Positions 11,906 through 24,837 of a stretch of DNA of 64,000 bases are shown piece by piece. The stretch's first letter is position 1. Each line of letters starts with the position of its first letter. Below the pieces are notes generated by a model. That model did not search any database. It was not told where the DNA came from and saw only the letters and a list, made by a program, of their open reading frames with translations. Made by a program: the position numbers and the translations under genes. Source of the stretch: Pteria penguin. Its lineage: Eukaryota > Mollusca > Bivalvia > Pterioida > Pteriidae. The DNA is taken from assembly GCA_035048485.1 (NCBI GenBank), contig CM068584.1:67146179-67210178 (forward strand), read 5' to 3'.

Positions 11906-12403
11906 TCATATACTTGACGTTAAACATTACTCAAACAAAGACACCTAGGACCAAATCCAAAAATCTGTTAGATAAGTAAATAAAGAGTTGAAATCTCATG
12001 AACGTCTTTTAGACATTTGATAAAGTTGAAAATTTCAAAATGATATTACTATATGATATCTTTCAATTCAGCCATGAGAAAAGCTCAATAAGAAATACAC
12101 ATCTTACATGTTATTTAATGTTTTTATGTCTAAGTGGTAGATCTGTTCTCACTTCCTTTTCACTATATTTAGATCAACAATAATGTCACATTTTGTTTTC
12201 ATATTTGTGCAAATAACATATACCAAAATGAAATGTCGGGTATTCATATATCATTATGATACCCACATCCACAAAAAATAAAAAAAGATATCAAAAACTC
12301 GTAAAGAAAATGTGATCTTACCCATCTCTGTGACGGAATATCTAAAACATACATAATTCAGGTAAAAAGTTGACAAAAATATTTCATTATATCTAAGTTG
12401 ATT

Positions 12404-12503
12404 GACCGACTTAGTCGGTCCATTGAAAGGACAATATAGTAGAGACTTTTTATTTGAGAAATTCAGAACTTTCTGATACATTCTTAGTTTCTCATGAGCC
12501 CAG
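12404..12503 (+). promoter_or_regulatory. Truncated TIMP B promoter region
   Basis: The palindrome GACCGACTTAGTCGGTC (12404-12420) and the end of the 5'UTR exon with its CAG/GTGAGT donor (12503) are present. The roughly 255 bp between them in unit C (23893-24153), holding TATAAA, start site and most of the 5'UTR, are deleted with a junction at about 12441. Confidence 0.75.
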
Positions 12504-12897
12504 GTGAGTGGTATAGGCCAATTTTGGCCTCTTGTTCTTCCAAAACAATATTACCAAATCACCAAACCAAATTTTATGGTAATTTGCACTAAAAATACAC
12601 AGCTGTATCCACTGAACAAGATTTTCTATGTATGACATAATACATATTCATTATTTTTTCTGTATAAAACGAGACGTAAAATTTTAGAAATCATTCACAA
12701 ACCAAAGTCTATTCCATGAAGGTAAGATTGTTATAGTATAGCTAAGACTTTATACCTTAGTGTAGATATAAAACAACTCATATGTATGCTCTGATATACA
12801 GCTAAAAATAGATAAATGAATAAGTAAATAATACTTAATTACATTAAAATTAATAATTAATGATAATAATACTAAAATTAATTATTACAACATCATT

Positions 12898-12898
12898 T

Positions 12899-12934
<36 letters not shown>

Positions 12935-12978
12935 GTAGTAGTGGTAGTAGTAGTAGTAATCATAATTAACAATTATTA

Positions 12979-13021
<43 letters not shown>

Positions 13022-13040
13022 CCTGATGCTGCTGCTGCTG
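12898..13040. repeat. Compound microsatellite, unit B intron
   Basis: (CAA)n, (TAG)n, (TTA)n followed by CTG and GAT repeats. It is shorter than in A and C, and the right-hand (TTG)n arm is missing. Confidence 0.95.
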
Positions 13041-13589
13041 ATGATGATGATCCATTATACTATAGGACAAGAACATTTCACTGGGGGTCAATATTCAAGG
13101 ATGCAGTGATAAAACTGTATATTTCATTCATAGAGTACTGAGTATGGCCCACTTACATAGCTCTGTACGTAGACGGGTTTCTTTGGCTCTTACCTTTGGG
13201 AAGATTTGGTAATTAGCTTGCTATTCAAATATTCATACTTCTGACTTCCACACTTTTGGCTTTGAGCATCAAGTGTGAGTCGTAAATTTTCAAAATGGGC
13301 ATATACTGGACTATATCAAGACACACACATTCTTTATTCAGTGATGAAGGAATCCTAACGAATAAATGATTCCAAATTATAACCTTTCAAATGGGCCACA
13401 ATGAAGATTCTAATGCCACTGTATCCCATCCAGTCATCGATTTCCTTCTCACTTGTATGCTGTTGCATTTTACGGTACAATTACTACAAGGCTGAATTAC
13501 AGTGAGGGTTATATCATTAATATTTATTAATTATAAGAACTTGATGCGCCCATATTTGCATTTGAAGTATGATTTACCATACATTTCAG

Positions 13590-16456
13590 ATGTTTAAGCT
13601 GTTGCTGTGTGTTGCTTTGACGGTGGTGTACGTTGAGTACAGCAATGCCTGCTCCTGCTTTCCTACACATCCTCAGATACGATTCTGTAAAGCTGATTTT
13701 GGTAGGTTTGACTTCAATATGTATAACGTTATTATGTAATCTAAACTTGAATTAACTGTAAAACAGTTCGAGTTGAGCAAAGTTAGAGTTAAGGATTTAT
13801 ATATTAAGAAATCTGAATCGAACTTGAAATTAGTTAGATTAAATGGAAATTTCGAGTTAGCTTTCCTCATGTAAATGAAAGTCAAGTATATATTGTTAAT
13901 GTATACATATCAAGATGACATCATACCTACATCATAAAAACCAAGTGTATTCCATGAGTGTATTGTAATATTTCGATTTATTCAATTATGTATATATCTT
14001 TTCATTCATTCATTACTTTCCCCTTTTTTGTTTAAGCATTCAAAGTACAAATATTAAGCAAGAGCATAGTAAAAAAAGGAATTAGTTCCCATTACAAATA
14101 CAGAGTGAAGGTCACGTACGATTTCATGGTATGGCATTTACTGAATATTTAACATTTTGATGTTATATATATGTATATTTATATCATGTAACTTTTTTGT
14201 TTAATATCATATGACATTTTTCTGTTTGATTTTTTGTTTGATATTCTGTGCGCTTCTGTTTGCGCCTAGGTCTCATGGTTGGTCCATTCTGTAATCTGTA
14301 GCTGGTAATGTGATGCTACATTGTAGATTTCGAATATGCATGGTCCATGTACATGGTATTTAATAAGGCATTGTAGGTTTTGGAGATAATGTAAAGATGT
14401 AATGTAAAATATTACTATAATGTAAGTTAGTTTTAAAACTATCACTATACAGTTCTATATTTGCCATAACTGTACACCTGTTGTTTGCAAATAATGATCA
14501 TACATCTTACGGGGTTTTTTTTCATATTCTACAAATGTATTTAATCCTCCATGCCAAGTATTTCTCTCGGACACCCATTCTCCTTAACACTACCTCCTTC
14601 TTGACACTAACTCTTCTCTCATATATATATTCCTCCTTGACACTCAATCCTGACGGTTTTTCCTTCCTGACACTCTTGCCTGCACTTAATATTCTCTGGC
14701 ACTCATTCTTTTGTGACTCTCCTTGACACGCATTTCTCCCGACACTTAATCCTCATTAACATGAATTCCTCCCTGACGCTTATTCCTTCATGACAATAGA
14801 ACTCATACCTGGTTTGTAATGTTACATTAAACTCTATCATCGCTTCTTTCACTGTACCAGACAAACACCTGTTCTTTGTACACATTAAATGACTTAATAT
14901 TATGCAGTTCAATCAATATCATTTTAGACATTAACGAAACATAAGAGGAACCCGAAATACACATATATATACACACCTACTGGATCAAACTTTTGTGGCG
15001 TAAACATCCCGGTAGGAGGTACTAAATGGCTGATATCAGGTACAATTTAATATCATCAAACATTCATTACCGTACATTGAATACAAATTGAATGAAGTCT
15101 TATGATTTTTTAAACATTTGAGATAAATTCTTCGGATAAAACTGAATTATCCTTTTGATACTGAAAATTGATCGTTGACAATGAATTACAGATTTGTATA
15201 ATTAAAATTAATAAACAGTTGTCAAACGACAGAAACGGGGAGGGGGGGGGGGGGTTTCCAACATGTTGCATAGATAGAATTCCAAACAAAACGTAATATT
15301 GAACGAGGTCGTAGATTTAGAGATCCTATGTGCAGTATTAAGGTTCAAGAGATTAGAATAGAATAGAATAACATAGTAAAACCAATGTCAAATTTCTTAA
15401 ATAATCTATGCATGAAATCCTTATCTCTCATGGTTCAAACGGTAGAGCCCAGGTTAACGTTTTGTCTACACCATGGGACAATAACTACGTCGGATATGAC
15501 ATTAGCTCTCCAGGCTAGCTGACAGAAAATGATAGAAATGACAGGAAAAGAAAGAAAAGAAAATGAGAATAATAGATATTTATAGACATCAAGTATTATT
15601 ACATAGAGGAATTACTGACCTCTAATATGTATAATATTTTTAATACAATTTCCTCATCAGGAACCACTTATAAAGGAAAAAAGTCTACAAGTATTTGTAA
15701 TTGGAATCAGAAGTTTAGGGAATTAACAACGTATCAGAGGAGATCACTAAAGCTTGGGAACTATAAGAAAGGTTGTAAATGTGTGACAAAGCCAAACTCC
15801 GTAAGTTATATGAATAAGACCAAATGTTTTTAAATATTTAATGAAAATGTTTTACTAAATTCAAAGAAAATGTTTGTCGTATATGAGTATTCTAAATGAC
15901 TTCTTAAAGAGTAAATTCATAGTTATAGAAAATGATAAATGTTTGAGGAAAAGGATTATTCTAAATGACTTCTTGCAGAATAAATTTTTAGTTACAGAGA
16001 ATGATACTTTCTCCTTGAACGATGAGCATAGGCCAACACTTTATATATATATATATCTTTTTTGTATTTTCATAAACGTTCTTTATATTGATATTTATAT
16101 ATGTATTCTATTATGAGTGGTAGTGATGGGTTCCTGCCATTAAAAATATCTGTTTAATGAAATAGTGAGATACATTTGGCAAGTCACTTAAGTTTTGTGT
16201 AGATTGAATTATACATAAATTGTCATTTTAATTACTGGGACATACTATGTGTGGATTTAAGTGGTTGGGTTGTGCTGCAGGGAATCCATGGTTAGGTGTG
16301 CGTGTCTGTCAAAAAGAATAACGATACTTTTCATTATTTTAGCTGCTGTGTAACACTATGGGAACCAACAAATCCTGTTACAATAAACATGCTATCTGCG
16401 TCACGGATGCAACCAAAGGCTGTAAATGGATCAAAGAAGCTGGTAAATGTACGTAA
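13590..16456 (+). CDS. TIMP copy B, open frame without its promoter
   Basis: Five coding exons: 13590-13701, 14037-14128, 14928-15039, 15661-15800 and 16343-16456, total 570 nt, 189 residues. All junctions are GT/AG and keep phase. A signal peptide of about 20 residues ends at SNA; the mature protein begins CSCFPTHPQIRFC, whose Cys1 amine and carbonyl chelate the metalloproteinase zinc in known TIMPs. The second exon spans the predicted AB loop, the third has NFCGVNIPVGG, the fourth W-N-Q and GCKC, the fifth the short C-terminal domain (CVTD..GCKW). Twelve cysteines lie in the mature part, as in classical TIMPs. Poly(A) signal AATAAA at 16525. The TATA box and start site of the sister copies are deleted, so the gene may be silent or use another promoter. 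No stop or frameshift seen. Confidence 0.87.
14457..14800. repeat. CT-rich degenerate repeat in TIMP B intron 2
   Basis: Imperfect units resembling ctccttgacactcattcct. Present also in unit E (50890-51245) but absent from A, C and D, which share the same deletion. This places B with E for this segment. Confidence 0.7.
15241..15255. repeat. Poly-G tract, unit B
   Basis: G-rich tract at the same site as 4308, 26740 and 39080. Confidence 0.8.
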
Positions 16457-16524
16457 CGTACAAAAATATCCCACGGATTGTCATATAAAATCAAGTTGTA
16501 GACACGTATCTTTGACAACATGAA

Positions 16525-16530
16525 AATAAA
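16525..16530 (+). terminator. Poly(A) signal of TIMP B
   Basis: AATAAA about 70 nt after the stop codon. The same signal is at 6302, 28450 and 54080 in A, C and E. Confidence 0.6.
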
Positions 16531-16599
16531 CATGCTGCTACTGAATGAATGCATTATTTGTTATATAATAACAATTTATTTCTACAAACCTACCTTCCT

Positions 16600-16710
16600 A
16601 CATACATACATACATACATACATACATACATACATACCTTCCTACATACATACATACATACATACATACATACATACATACATACATACATACATACATA
16701 CATACATACG
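16600..16710. repeat. (CATA)n microsatellite, unit B
   Basis: The CATA array is joined directly to the 3' part of the mariner relic, so the 5' part of that relic present in unit A has been deleted here. Confidence 0.95.
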
Positions 16711-16728
16711 TATATACCCACGTACCCA

Positions 16729-16940
16729 CGTAAACTAAGATCTTTACTACAAGGTAAGGATTTCGGGAACAATAAGGATGTAATGATCGCTGTATATGAA
16801 CAATTAAGGGTCCAGAATAAAGAATACTTTTCTGATGGGAATCAGAACTTGAAACAGAGATGGCGACAGTGGATTGGATTGAAAATATGTAAAAAAAAAA
16901 AAGGACAATTCTCTCATTCCTGTGTATTTAGAAATATATA
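16729..16940 (+). pseudogene. Mariner-like transposase C-terminal relic B
   Basis: Frame reads RSLLQGKDFGNNKDV and later YFSDGNQNLKQRWRQW, the C-terminal part of mariner transposases (usually FYxxGI..L..RW.KCI). Catalytic-domain sequence upstream is absent. The open frame 16549-16941 is a fusion of microsatellite and this relic. Confidence 0.7.
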
Positions 16941-17584
16941 GTGCCCAGAACTTTTTTACTATACTTCATAAAAGGCAATGCTTATCATGTCGATTTTTTT
17001 GTTTGTTTGTTTTTGTTTGTTTGTTTGTTTGGATACAAGTTTATCGCCAGAGAATTTTCCCTATTTCCGGTCAACAGCTTTTGTCTTGATTTATGGCAAA
17101 GATCACATTTAGGTTCACAAGATCAAGAACTAAATTATTGTTATATAAAATGTGTAAAATGTGTCTGAAGCCTTTATGCATAGTTATTTTTAAGATACAA
17201 AGGTATTTATATTTTCTTTTACAATTCGCACCACTGTTAGCACAAATGGACATCCCGTAATTTTTTTTTTTTTTTTTTTTTTTTTTTGGTTATTGGGCGC
17301 ACATCAAGATGACGTCCTTTTACAATAAGTGTAAAAGCTGTATAGCTTTGATTAATAAACAATATCTAAATATATTTTAAAAGTTGTCTTTCGTTTTTGA
17401 AAGGTTTTAGAACGAATCATTCACCCATCCCAATGTATGTCTCTGATTTAAATTTCAACAGATATTATGTTGGTTCACATGGTAAGGTGTAAGGTCTTTA
17501 ATGAAAAATACGAAAGTAACTGGTGTCAAGTGACTATGGCACTGACAACAATGTACCACAGCTGACATTCACGGACCCCACAAA

Positions 17585-17838
17585 TTTCCGAAGGGAGACC
17601 AGGTGCTCGGGAGGAGTAAGCTTCTCCTGTCAGAGGTGAGACCAGGTGCAAGGGAGGAGTAAGCGTCTTCTCTCAGAGGTGAGAGGAGGTGCCCAGGAGG
17701 AGTAAGCGTCTCCTGTCAGAGGTGAGACCAATTACCTGGGAGAAGTGTCTATTATCGGAGGTGAGAGGAGATGCCCGGGAGGAGTAAGCGTCTCCTGTCA
17801 GAGGTGAGACCAGGTGCCGGGATGGAGTCAGCGTCTCA
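17585..17838. repeat. 43-bp minisatellite, unit B
   Basis: About five to six units of the same G-rich repeat as at 8061, including GAG/GTGAGA in most units. Confidence 0.9.
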
Positions 17839-19679
17839 TGCATTACTAGTCACACCTGCCATGAATGTCCTCACATATGGAAGAAAAAAGAGTAAGTTAG
17901 CAACAATAACTTTAAAAACAAGTTACTGCTTAAGTAATGAGACACATCCTCTACCTATTGTACCTCATCATAGCTGAGGGTCCAAAGCCACTGACATCAG
18001 ATGATATATACCCATGCCGACGTATTAACATCAAAGGTAGAATCCCACTTTCCGCAAATTGCTTGAGCATCCTGCGGGTAGCCAAATGCTCTGGACTTTA
18101 TTCTGAAGTATCGTAAAGGTACTTTCACCAGACTGGTCCAGTTTACTAAATCATTGCTTTGTCTACTTTGTCGCAATACATTATAAGCTGATCATACAGA
18201 TGTCGCTAAGGACAAAGGACACATATATACATACATATATGTATATATCTCACCGAGACACTATGTAAACACATGCATCTAAATCAAAAAATCAAAAAAT
18301 CAAAAAACAAAAACAAAAAAACAAAAAAAACAAAAAAACAAAAAAAAAAACAAAAAACCCCAAAAATAAAACAAAGAAACCAGAAATAGAAATAAATATT
18401 CAAAATGCTTTTCATATGATTAAGAAATTATTCAAGTATTCACAAAGTAAGGTTCCGCTATTTTCCTGCTCATGTATCTACAATTACTCCTACACACAAT
18501 CACACTACATTACAAAAGTTTTATAGGCAATTTCTTATTTCTTAAACTAACCACTTAATATTGCAGGTTTCCTTTATTATTGTCATATTGGTAAGTATTC
18601 CACATGTATAGCGCAGTAACTCTCGATTAATCATCACATATCTGAAGTCCTGTATAAAGCGGTGCTGTGCGAGGTAAGCAAGGCAAATTCACCGCGCTGC
18701 TCTTATGTGTAATCGTGACGCTTGGAGATGAATTCTTTACAGCGTTGTTCAGCAGTAGCTGGTATAGCGCAAAAACAAACAAAAAAATAAAAAAAAAATA
18801 CGACTTTTATTTAAGAATTCGTATTCATAATACTTTCTTAAGTTCTCTTTCCTATATTTTGTTCATACCATGAATAAGAGAGTAACATCACAATTACGAA
18901 AGTAAGATGTTTTTAAAATTCTTAAATTTCTCACTTTAAAATATTGTGAAATATGTTTTCATCCTAAATGTGTTATGTAAAATCGTTTTGTATTATTCTG
19001 GAAACGATAACAAAACAAAAAACTTTTGCAAATCACGTAATAGTTTAAAAAAAATTAAAATTAACGTAGCGTCTTAACTATATGAGGTAGAAAATCGCTG
19101 TTAATAAATGTTCAAGAACTTTACCTGTAGAACATGACAGCGAAGATTTGAAAGATTTTGCATTAAAAGTAAAATCTGCATACGAGTAAATTGAAAAAGT
19201 AGATATTGTGACTTCGTTTTCTTGTAAAGCCTTATATTTCAAAATTATTTTAGTAAAATGGGAGTATGTGTCTGTGAGAGCGAATAGCAGAGAGATGAGT
19301 TATGAAGAGGCAGGGGTTTTTTTTAGAAAATTGCTGCAAAAATGCTGCTAACTACGGCTCGTAATCGTAGCATTCCGAGAGTGGCTCTCGATAGCGTATT
19401 GCGCACGATCTCGGGAAATGGCAGGTATTTCGAATTTTCAAAATGAATTATAGAGAGTGAACCATTCTCCTTGTCTGTTTATTTTTTGGTGGCGATCCGA
19501 CAGAAAATAAGCAAGCAGCAACAAAGTTACGTAAGACACCACAAGAAATATGATTTTTAAAAAACTTAAATATTTCTCTTAAAAGTGGACATAAACTACT
19601 GAAATTCATACTTTCACACTTAAATAGAGATTTTAAATCGGTTTGTAATATTTTCCCAAAGTTAAAACAAAAAATAAAA

Positions 19680-20060
19680 AGTTTGAAAATTACATAATAT
19701 CTTTCAAATTTCAAACTCAATTAGCGTCTTTACTAAAACCGGTTCCTTACCGGCGTTAATTTCATTGTCAGAAACTATACCTGTACAATATAAACAAGAA
19801 GGTTTGAAGAGTGTAGCGTGCATTATAAAAGCTATAGTGGAGAACACGTTTATGAAATACGGTTACGTAATTTCAATTACAAATTACAAATTACATAATA
19901 TCTTTCAAATTTCAAACTCAATTAGCGTCTTTACTAAAACCGGTTCCTTACCGGCGTTACTTTCATTGTCAGAAACTATACCTGTACAATATAAACAAGA
20001 AGGTTTGAAGAGTCTAGCATGCATTATAAAAGCTATAGTTGAGAACACGTTTATGAAATA
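19680..20060. repeat. Local tandem duplication of about 200 bp
   Basis: The block with acataatatctttcaaattt, aaaaccggttccttaccggc and ctatacctgtacaatataaa occurs at about 19690-19880 and again at 19893-20080. Units A, C and D have one copy. Each copy contains the hairpin CCGGTtcctt-ACCGG. Confidence 0.85.
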
Positions 20061-20179
20061 CGGTTACGTAATTTCAATTACAACAAGAATGTTTCTTATA
20101 AATATGTGAAACTTTGCTTTGACAATTAGCAGGAGAGAGAAAAAGCCGTTTCTAAGAAAATTGCAGTCAAATATACCAG

Positions 20180-20180
<1 letters not shown>

Positions 20181-20215
<35 letters not shown>

Positions 20216-20235
20216 TAATAATAATAATAATAATA

Positions 20236-20281
<46 letters not shown>
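20181..20281. repeat. (AAT)n(GAT)n microsatellite
   Basis: Trinucleotide array at the end of the unit B spacer. A partial duplication lies just before it: the block with aaaaccggttccttaccggc is present twice (near 19734 and 19938). Confidence 0.95.
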
Positions 20282-20283
<2 letters not shown>

Positions 20284-20822
20284 TTCTAGGCATAATGATA
20301 TCCGTATAACTTGTGGTATTATTATGTTTGTTAAAATGGGAACCATTCAGCAAAGTTATAGAGCGTTTACAGAATATTATTCTCATTTACTAATCATTGT
20401 TATCCGCCAATACAACACAATAAAAATGCTATATTTGTCCTTGTTATGTTAACCACTGATGTACACATGTTGTTTTAAATCTAAACTAGACCAATTTGTG
20501 TGCAATAATATTTCTGAACACCGAAGCAAAGCGAGTATTAAGTGGATTCAATATCTACGTTGTCGTCTCTGGGAAAACAGAACTCACGAAATATACCATC
20601 TACACACATAATACACGAGTACTGCCGTTATAGTAAATGTTTTATCATATAAATTGATATCTAACCCTCCCCCAACCCCCTATAAGTTCTTTAAAGATGT
20701 AACATTCTTAAATGCTTTTGATACATGTTTACATGTGTGTCTGAAAACAGAAAAACCGTATTACCTCATCAGTTGTTAAATGACATACAACTGCTTGCTC
20801 TATTACCTTAAATAGTTCATGA

Positions 20823-22358
20823 AAGAAAAAAGAGGAGTTACCGGCTCAGTTATGTGGCAGAAGTCACCATGGAGCTATACAATACATGAATATAAATAAT
20901 ATAATAGAACATTTAACACATTACAAAAATATTTGATTGTAGTGCAATTACGATACCGACTTAGGACGGTCATTTAATTTGACAAAAGCCAAACAAATGG
21001 TGTGGTTAACCGGTTTACGGGCCCACCTTCCCACTCACCGTAACAGCAGAACAATCAAAAGACGTACATTTAAAAATTTATAAATAATCCTCCATGTAAA
21101 GAACAAGGGTCAACAGGTATCGCATATTGAGAGGTCATAAAAATGTAAAACACATAATGGTATAAAAATATATGCGACATCAACATGATAAACCGTGCTC
21201 TGCCAGTCTGAAAGCGAGCTAAGACACTAGATCTGTAGGAGTCCCAACTAACAGTCAGAGGGGACGAGGTTCAGGACCATGTCTCCTCTGAAAGAGGTTT
21301 GGACAAGGCCCGTCATATAGTCCCCACCGCCATGTTAGTCAGCGTGCAACGTTCAAGTAAAAGTCTGCATAAGGCTGTAGAGGGGCCAAATACAAGACCT
21401 ATAGTCTTTTTGATGATCTCAATATCATATTGTCTATTTAGGACACGTTTGACTATTTTATTACATGATAAAATAACGTTATCGGAGCCTTTTACTTTCC
21501 TTAGTTTATATACGAGATCACCGTAAAAATTAGGATGGGAAATTCCATTGGATACATACTGTTGAAAAGAAATATTTCCAAATTTAGATCGAAGTTCAGA
21601 ATAAGATCTGAAGAATTTGCCGAATGTTTTTCTTAGCTTGTGATATCTGTAACCCTGAGTTAAAAGTTAAGTAGTAATTTGTAAATTTCGTGTATGAAAG
21701 TCCAAAACATCGGTGCAGCCTCTGACAAATCGAACTAATTGAGATATATAGATACCATATGAATGATGGGAGTCGAGGGATATCGCCATCCAAGTAAGGG
21801 AAATTTACAATAGGAAATCCAAAATCCTCACGTTTATCATAAATATTAGTATATATTAGGTTGTTGATAATTTTGATGTTTAAATCTAAGAAAGGTGTAG
21901 ATTTATCTCCAGTATTAGCTTTATTCAATGTGAGCTCTGGTGGATATATTTCTGATATAAATTGTTCGAATTCAGGGTTATCGATAACCAAAATGTCATC
22001 CAGATATCTGCAAGTATTATTAAATTTGTCAATGAGGTCAAAACGTTTTGATTTTTGAATAGAAACCATAAAATCCCTCTCATAACAATAAAGAAATAAA
22101 TCTGCTATCAGAGGCGCGCAGTTAGTACCCATAGGAATCCCAACTATTTGTTGATATATCTTGCCATCAAATTGCACAAAAATATTATTCATGAGAAAAT
22201 CTAGTGCTTTACATAATTCCTTGCAAGTCCAGTATTTATATGAAGTATATTGTTTGTTGGAAAAGAATCCAGAGTTATTGGAAGTACATATGTACGTTTT
22301 AGATTCTCTGTGAAAACACCATTGTATAAGAGACAGCAACTTGCTTTTAATCAATAAC
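20823..22358 (-). mobile_element. Penelope-like retroelement insertion, 5'-truncated
   Basis: Compared with the uninterrupted equivalent in unit D (around 32578-32590), sequence after ttaaatagttcatga is interrupted and resumes at aataacttaataacc near 22359. The 1.5-kb insert carries a reverse transcriptase on the minus strand (next entry). The upstream part of the element and any GIY-YIG endonuclease domain are not seen. No clear target-site duplication could be fixed by eye. Confidence 0.8.
21313..22350 (-). pseudogene. Penelope-like reverse transcriptase, frameshifted
   Basis: Minus-strand frame 22399-21596 holds RT hallmarks: VGIPMGTNCAPLIADL (about residues 86-101), RYLDDILVID (131-140; YLDD is the catalytic motif) and TPFLDLNI (168-175). 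The first 17 or so residues are host flank. After DGDIPRLPS the reading continues one frame over as HSYGIYISQLVRF, then an in-frame TAA, then GYRYHKLRKTFGKFF, ISFQQYVSNGISHPNFYGDL and TIGLVFGPSTAL, ending at the TGA at 21313-21315. The motif order and LVFGPSTA end match Penelope-like/Neptune-type elements common in bivalves. With one frameshift and at least one internal stop it is inactive. Confidence 0.88.
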
Positions 22359-23859
22359 TTAATAACCACTGATAGACTTGCTTTACACATACAATTCAAT
22401 GTTCCGACTTTTGAGCCAACCCTTCTAGGTTTATTGTATAGTCAATTCAGCTGATGCTTACACTATAAAGATGATCCAATGAAAGGCAATTTTCTCGCGA
22501 TCATGGCCAGGGCCAAATTTTGAAAACCGCCGGTGAGGTCGGGAAAAACTGAATTAAAACACTAGTGACAGACAGAAGTAAAAAAAGAAGAAGTAGCGAA
22601 GGGTAAACCATATTTCAAAGTCCATGGAATAAAAGGACAATATCGTGTATAGTGCCATATTCAGACAAATGCAAACCCCAATAAAATCGAGGTGACACCA
22701 GGTGCCCGGTAGGAGAATTTAAACCGCCATTATTATGTCCGGCATAAATAGTGTCTACATTTGGCACTGCACATTTATTACATGTAGCACTTAATTATTG
22801 AAAATACGTCAGCGCAGTCTTTTCTCATCTGAACTAAATAGTCTCATGTGAGCTTTACTGAACTAATGTTCTCATAGTATGTCTGTAAATGCTCGTCGAT
22901 TGTTCATTTTTAAGATTTTATAGCAAAATGCATCTTAATACAGTTATGGCGATCCAAAATCAACAACAGGAAAAATGCGGAGTCAGGATAAATCGCCTGA
23001 GGAATATCCGGACCCACGTTCGGAATCAAACCTTTTTCTTCAGATCGGAAAACTTATTCTAGTTCTCAAAACATAAGCACTTTTCTGTGGCAATCCATTA
23101 TGTCAGATCAGTCGCCTTTTGAAAATATTATCATCAACATGCCAGATGTTGTTCGATACACTTATAATAAACATAATTACACATGTACATAATACAAGGC
23201 TTATTATTATGCAACGTTATACGAGTATGTTAACATCTTAATCTAGGAATAATATTATTATTTATTGCAACTGCTTTCATAGCGTGTATTTCCTAATTGT
23301 AAATATGGAGAGATATGCACTGTAGTATTGTAGATATCGACAGATCATGCACTTTAGTATAGAAGTGAATGTCCTTCATGTCATTTCCTGAGTCGACAAA
23401 GTTTGACGTAAAACATTACTCAAGCAAAGACACCCAGGGCCAAATCCAAAAATCTGTTAGATAAGTAAATAAAGAGTTGAAATCTCATGAACGTCTTTTA
23501 GACATTTGATAAAGCCATGAGAAAAGCTCTAGAAGAAATACACATCTTACATGTTATTTTATGTTTTATGTCTTAGTTGTAGATCTGTTCTCACTTCCTT
23601 TTCAGTATATTTAGATCAACAATAATGTCACATTTTGTTTTCATATTTGTGCAAATAACATATACCAAAAAATCAGATCAAATGTCGGGTATTCATTTAT
23701 TATTATGATACCCACATCCGCAACAAATAAAAAAAAGCATCAAAAACTCGTAAAGAGGAGAGAAAATGTGATCTTTCCCATCTCTGTGACGAAATATCTA
23801 AAACATACATAATTCAGGTAAAAAGTCGACAAAAATATTTCATTATATCTAAGTTGATT

Positions 23860-23877
23860 GACCGACTTCAGTCGGTC
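23860..23877. promoter_or_regulatory. Conserved palindrome upstream of TIMP C
   Basis: GACCGACT-tc-AGTCGGTC, an 8-bp perfect dyad about 150 bp before the TATA box. Also at 12404 (B), 36384 (D) and, with a changed loop but intact 7-bp arms, 47900 (E). Unit A lacks it. It may be a regulatory site; this is inference from conservation. Confidence 0.45.
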
Positions 23878-24011
23878 CATTGAAGGGACAATATAGTAGT
23901 AAGCGTTTATACTCTACTGTTCACCTTCTATGCATTCCCGTAAATGTCTTTGCCATAAAGTACGGCCTATATTCCATGTAAGTTCAGAAAATCACACGAC
24001 GGTCTGGATGG

Positions 24012-24217
24012 TATAAAGTGCACGAGAGGTTCACTGAACTACAGTCATAATATTTTAGCTCCCCTGAGCCATGGGTTACTCAGAATTTAAAACTAAACGT
24101 AAAAGAGTGTTGTTTTGCAGTTCATCTCTGAATTAAATATTCTGACAAAAATATTGAGACTTTTTATTTGAGAAATTCAGAATTTTCTGATACATCCTTA
24201 GTTTCTCATGAGCCCAG
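24012..24217 (+). promoter_or_regulatory. TIMP C core promoter and non-coding exon 1
   Basis: TATAAA at 24012-24017, predicted start near 24042, donor CAG/GTGAGT ending the exon at 24217. The acceptor TTTCAG lies at 25447, immediately before the ATG. Confidence 0.7.
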
Positions 24218-24645
24218 GTGAGTGGTATAGGCCAATTTTGGCCTCTTGTTCTTCTAAAACAATATTATCACAATATCACCAAACCAAATTTTATGGTAAT
24301 GTGCATTACAAATAAACAGCTGTATCCACTTTTGTATTTTCTATGTATGACATAATACATATTCATTATTTTTTCTCTATAAAACGAGACGTAAAATTTA
24401 GAAATCATTCACAAACCAAAGTCGATCTATTCCATGAAGGTAAGATTGTTATGGTATAGCTAAGACTTTATACCTTACTATAAATATAAACCAACTCATA
24501 TGTGTATAGGTCTCTTGTTGGAAGTTACTGCAGACATACTATTCCGCTCTGCCGCATAGCTAATAATAAATAATACTCAATTACTTTGAAATTAATAATT
24601 AATGATAATAATAATACTAAAATGAATTATTACAACATCATCATT

Positions 24646-24797
24646 TACAACAACAACAACAACAACAATAATAGTAGTAGTAGTCGTAGTAGTAATAGTA
24701 GTAGTAGTAGTAGTTGTTGTTGTAGTAATAATAATAATAATAATAATAATAATCATAATAATTATTATTATTGTTATTATTATTATTATTATCATTA

Positions 24798-24837
<40 letters not shown>

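Larger units (their letters stand above)
11281..22900 (+). repeat. Tandem duplication unit B (contains TIMP copy B)
   Basis: Second homologous unit. Upstream of 11281 it lacks the segment present at 1-500, 22359-22900 and 32560-33005. Its 3' part includes the Penelope insertion, which sits in the spacer between B and C. The spacer 16940-20800 has minisatellite, SINE-like and AT-rich repeats and no recognisable gene. Confidence 0.8.
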
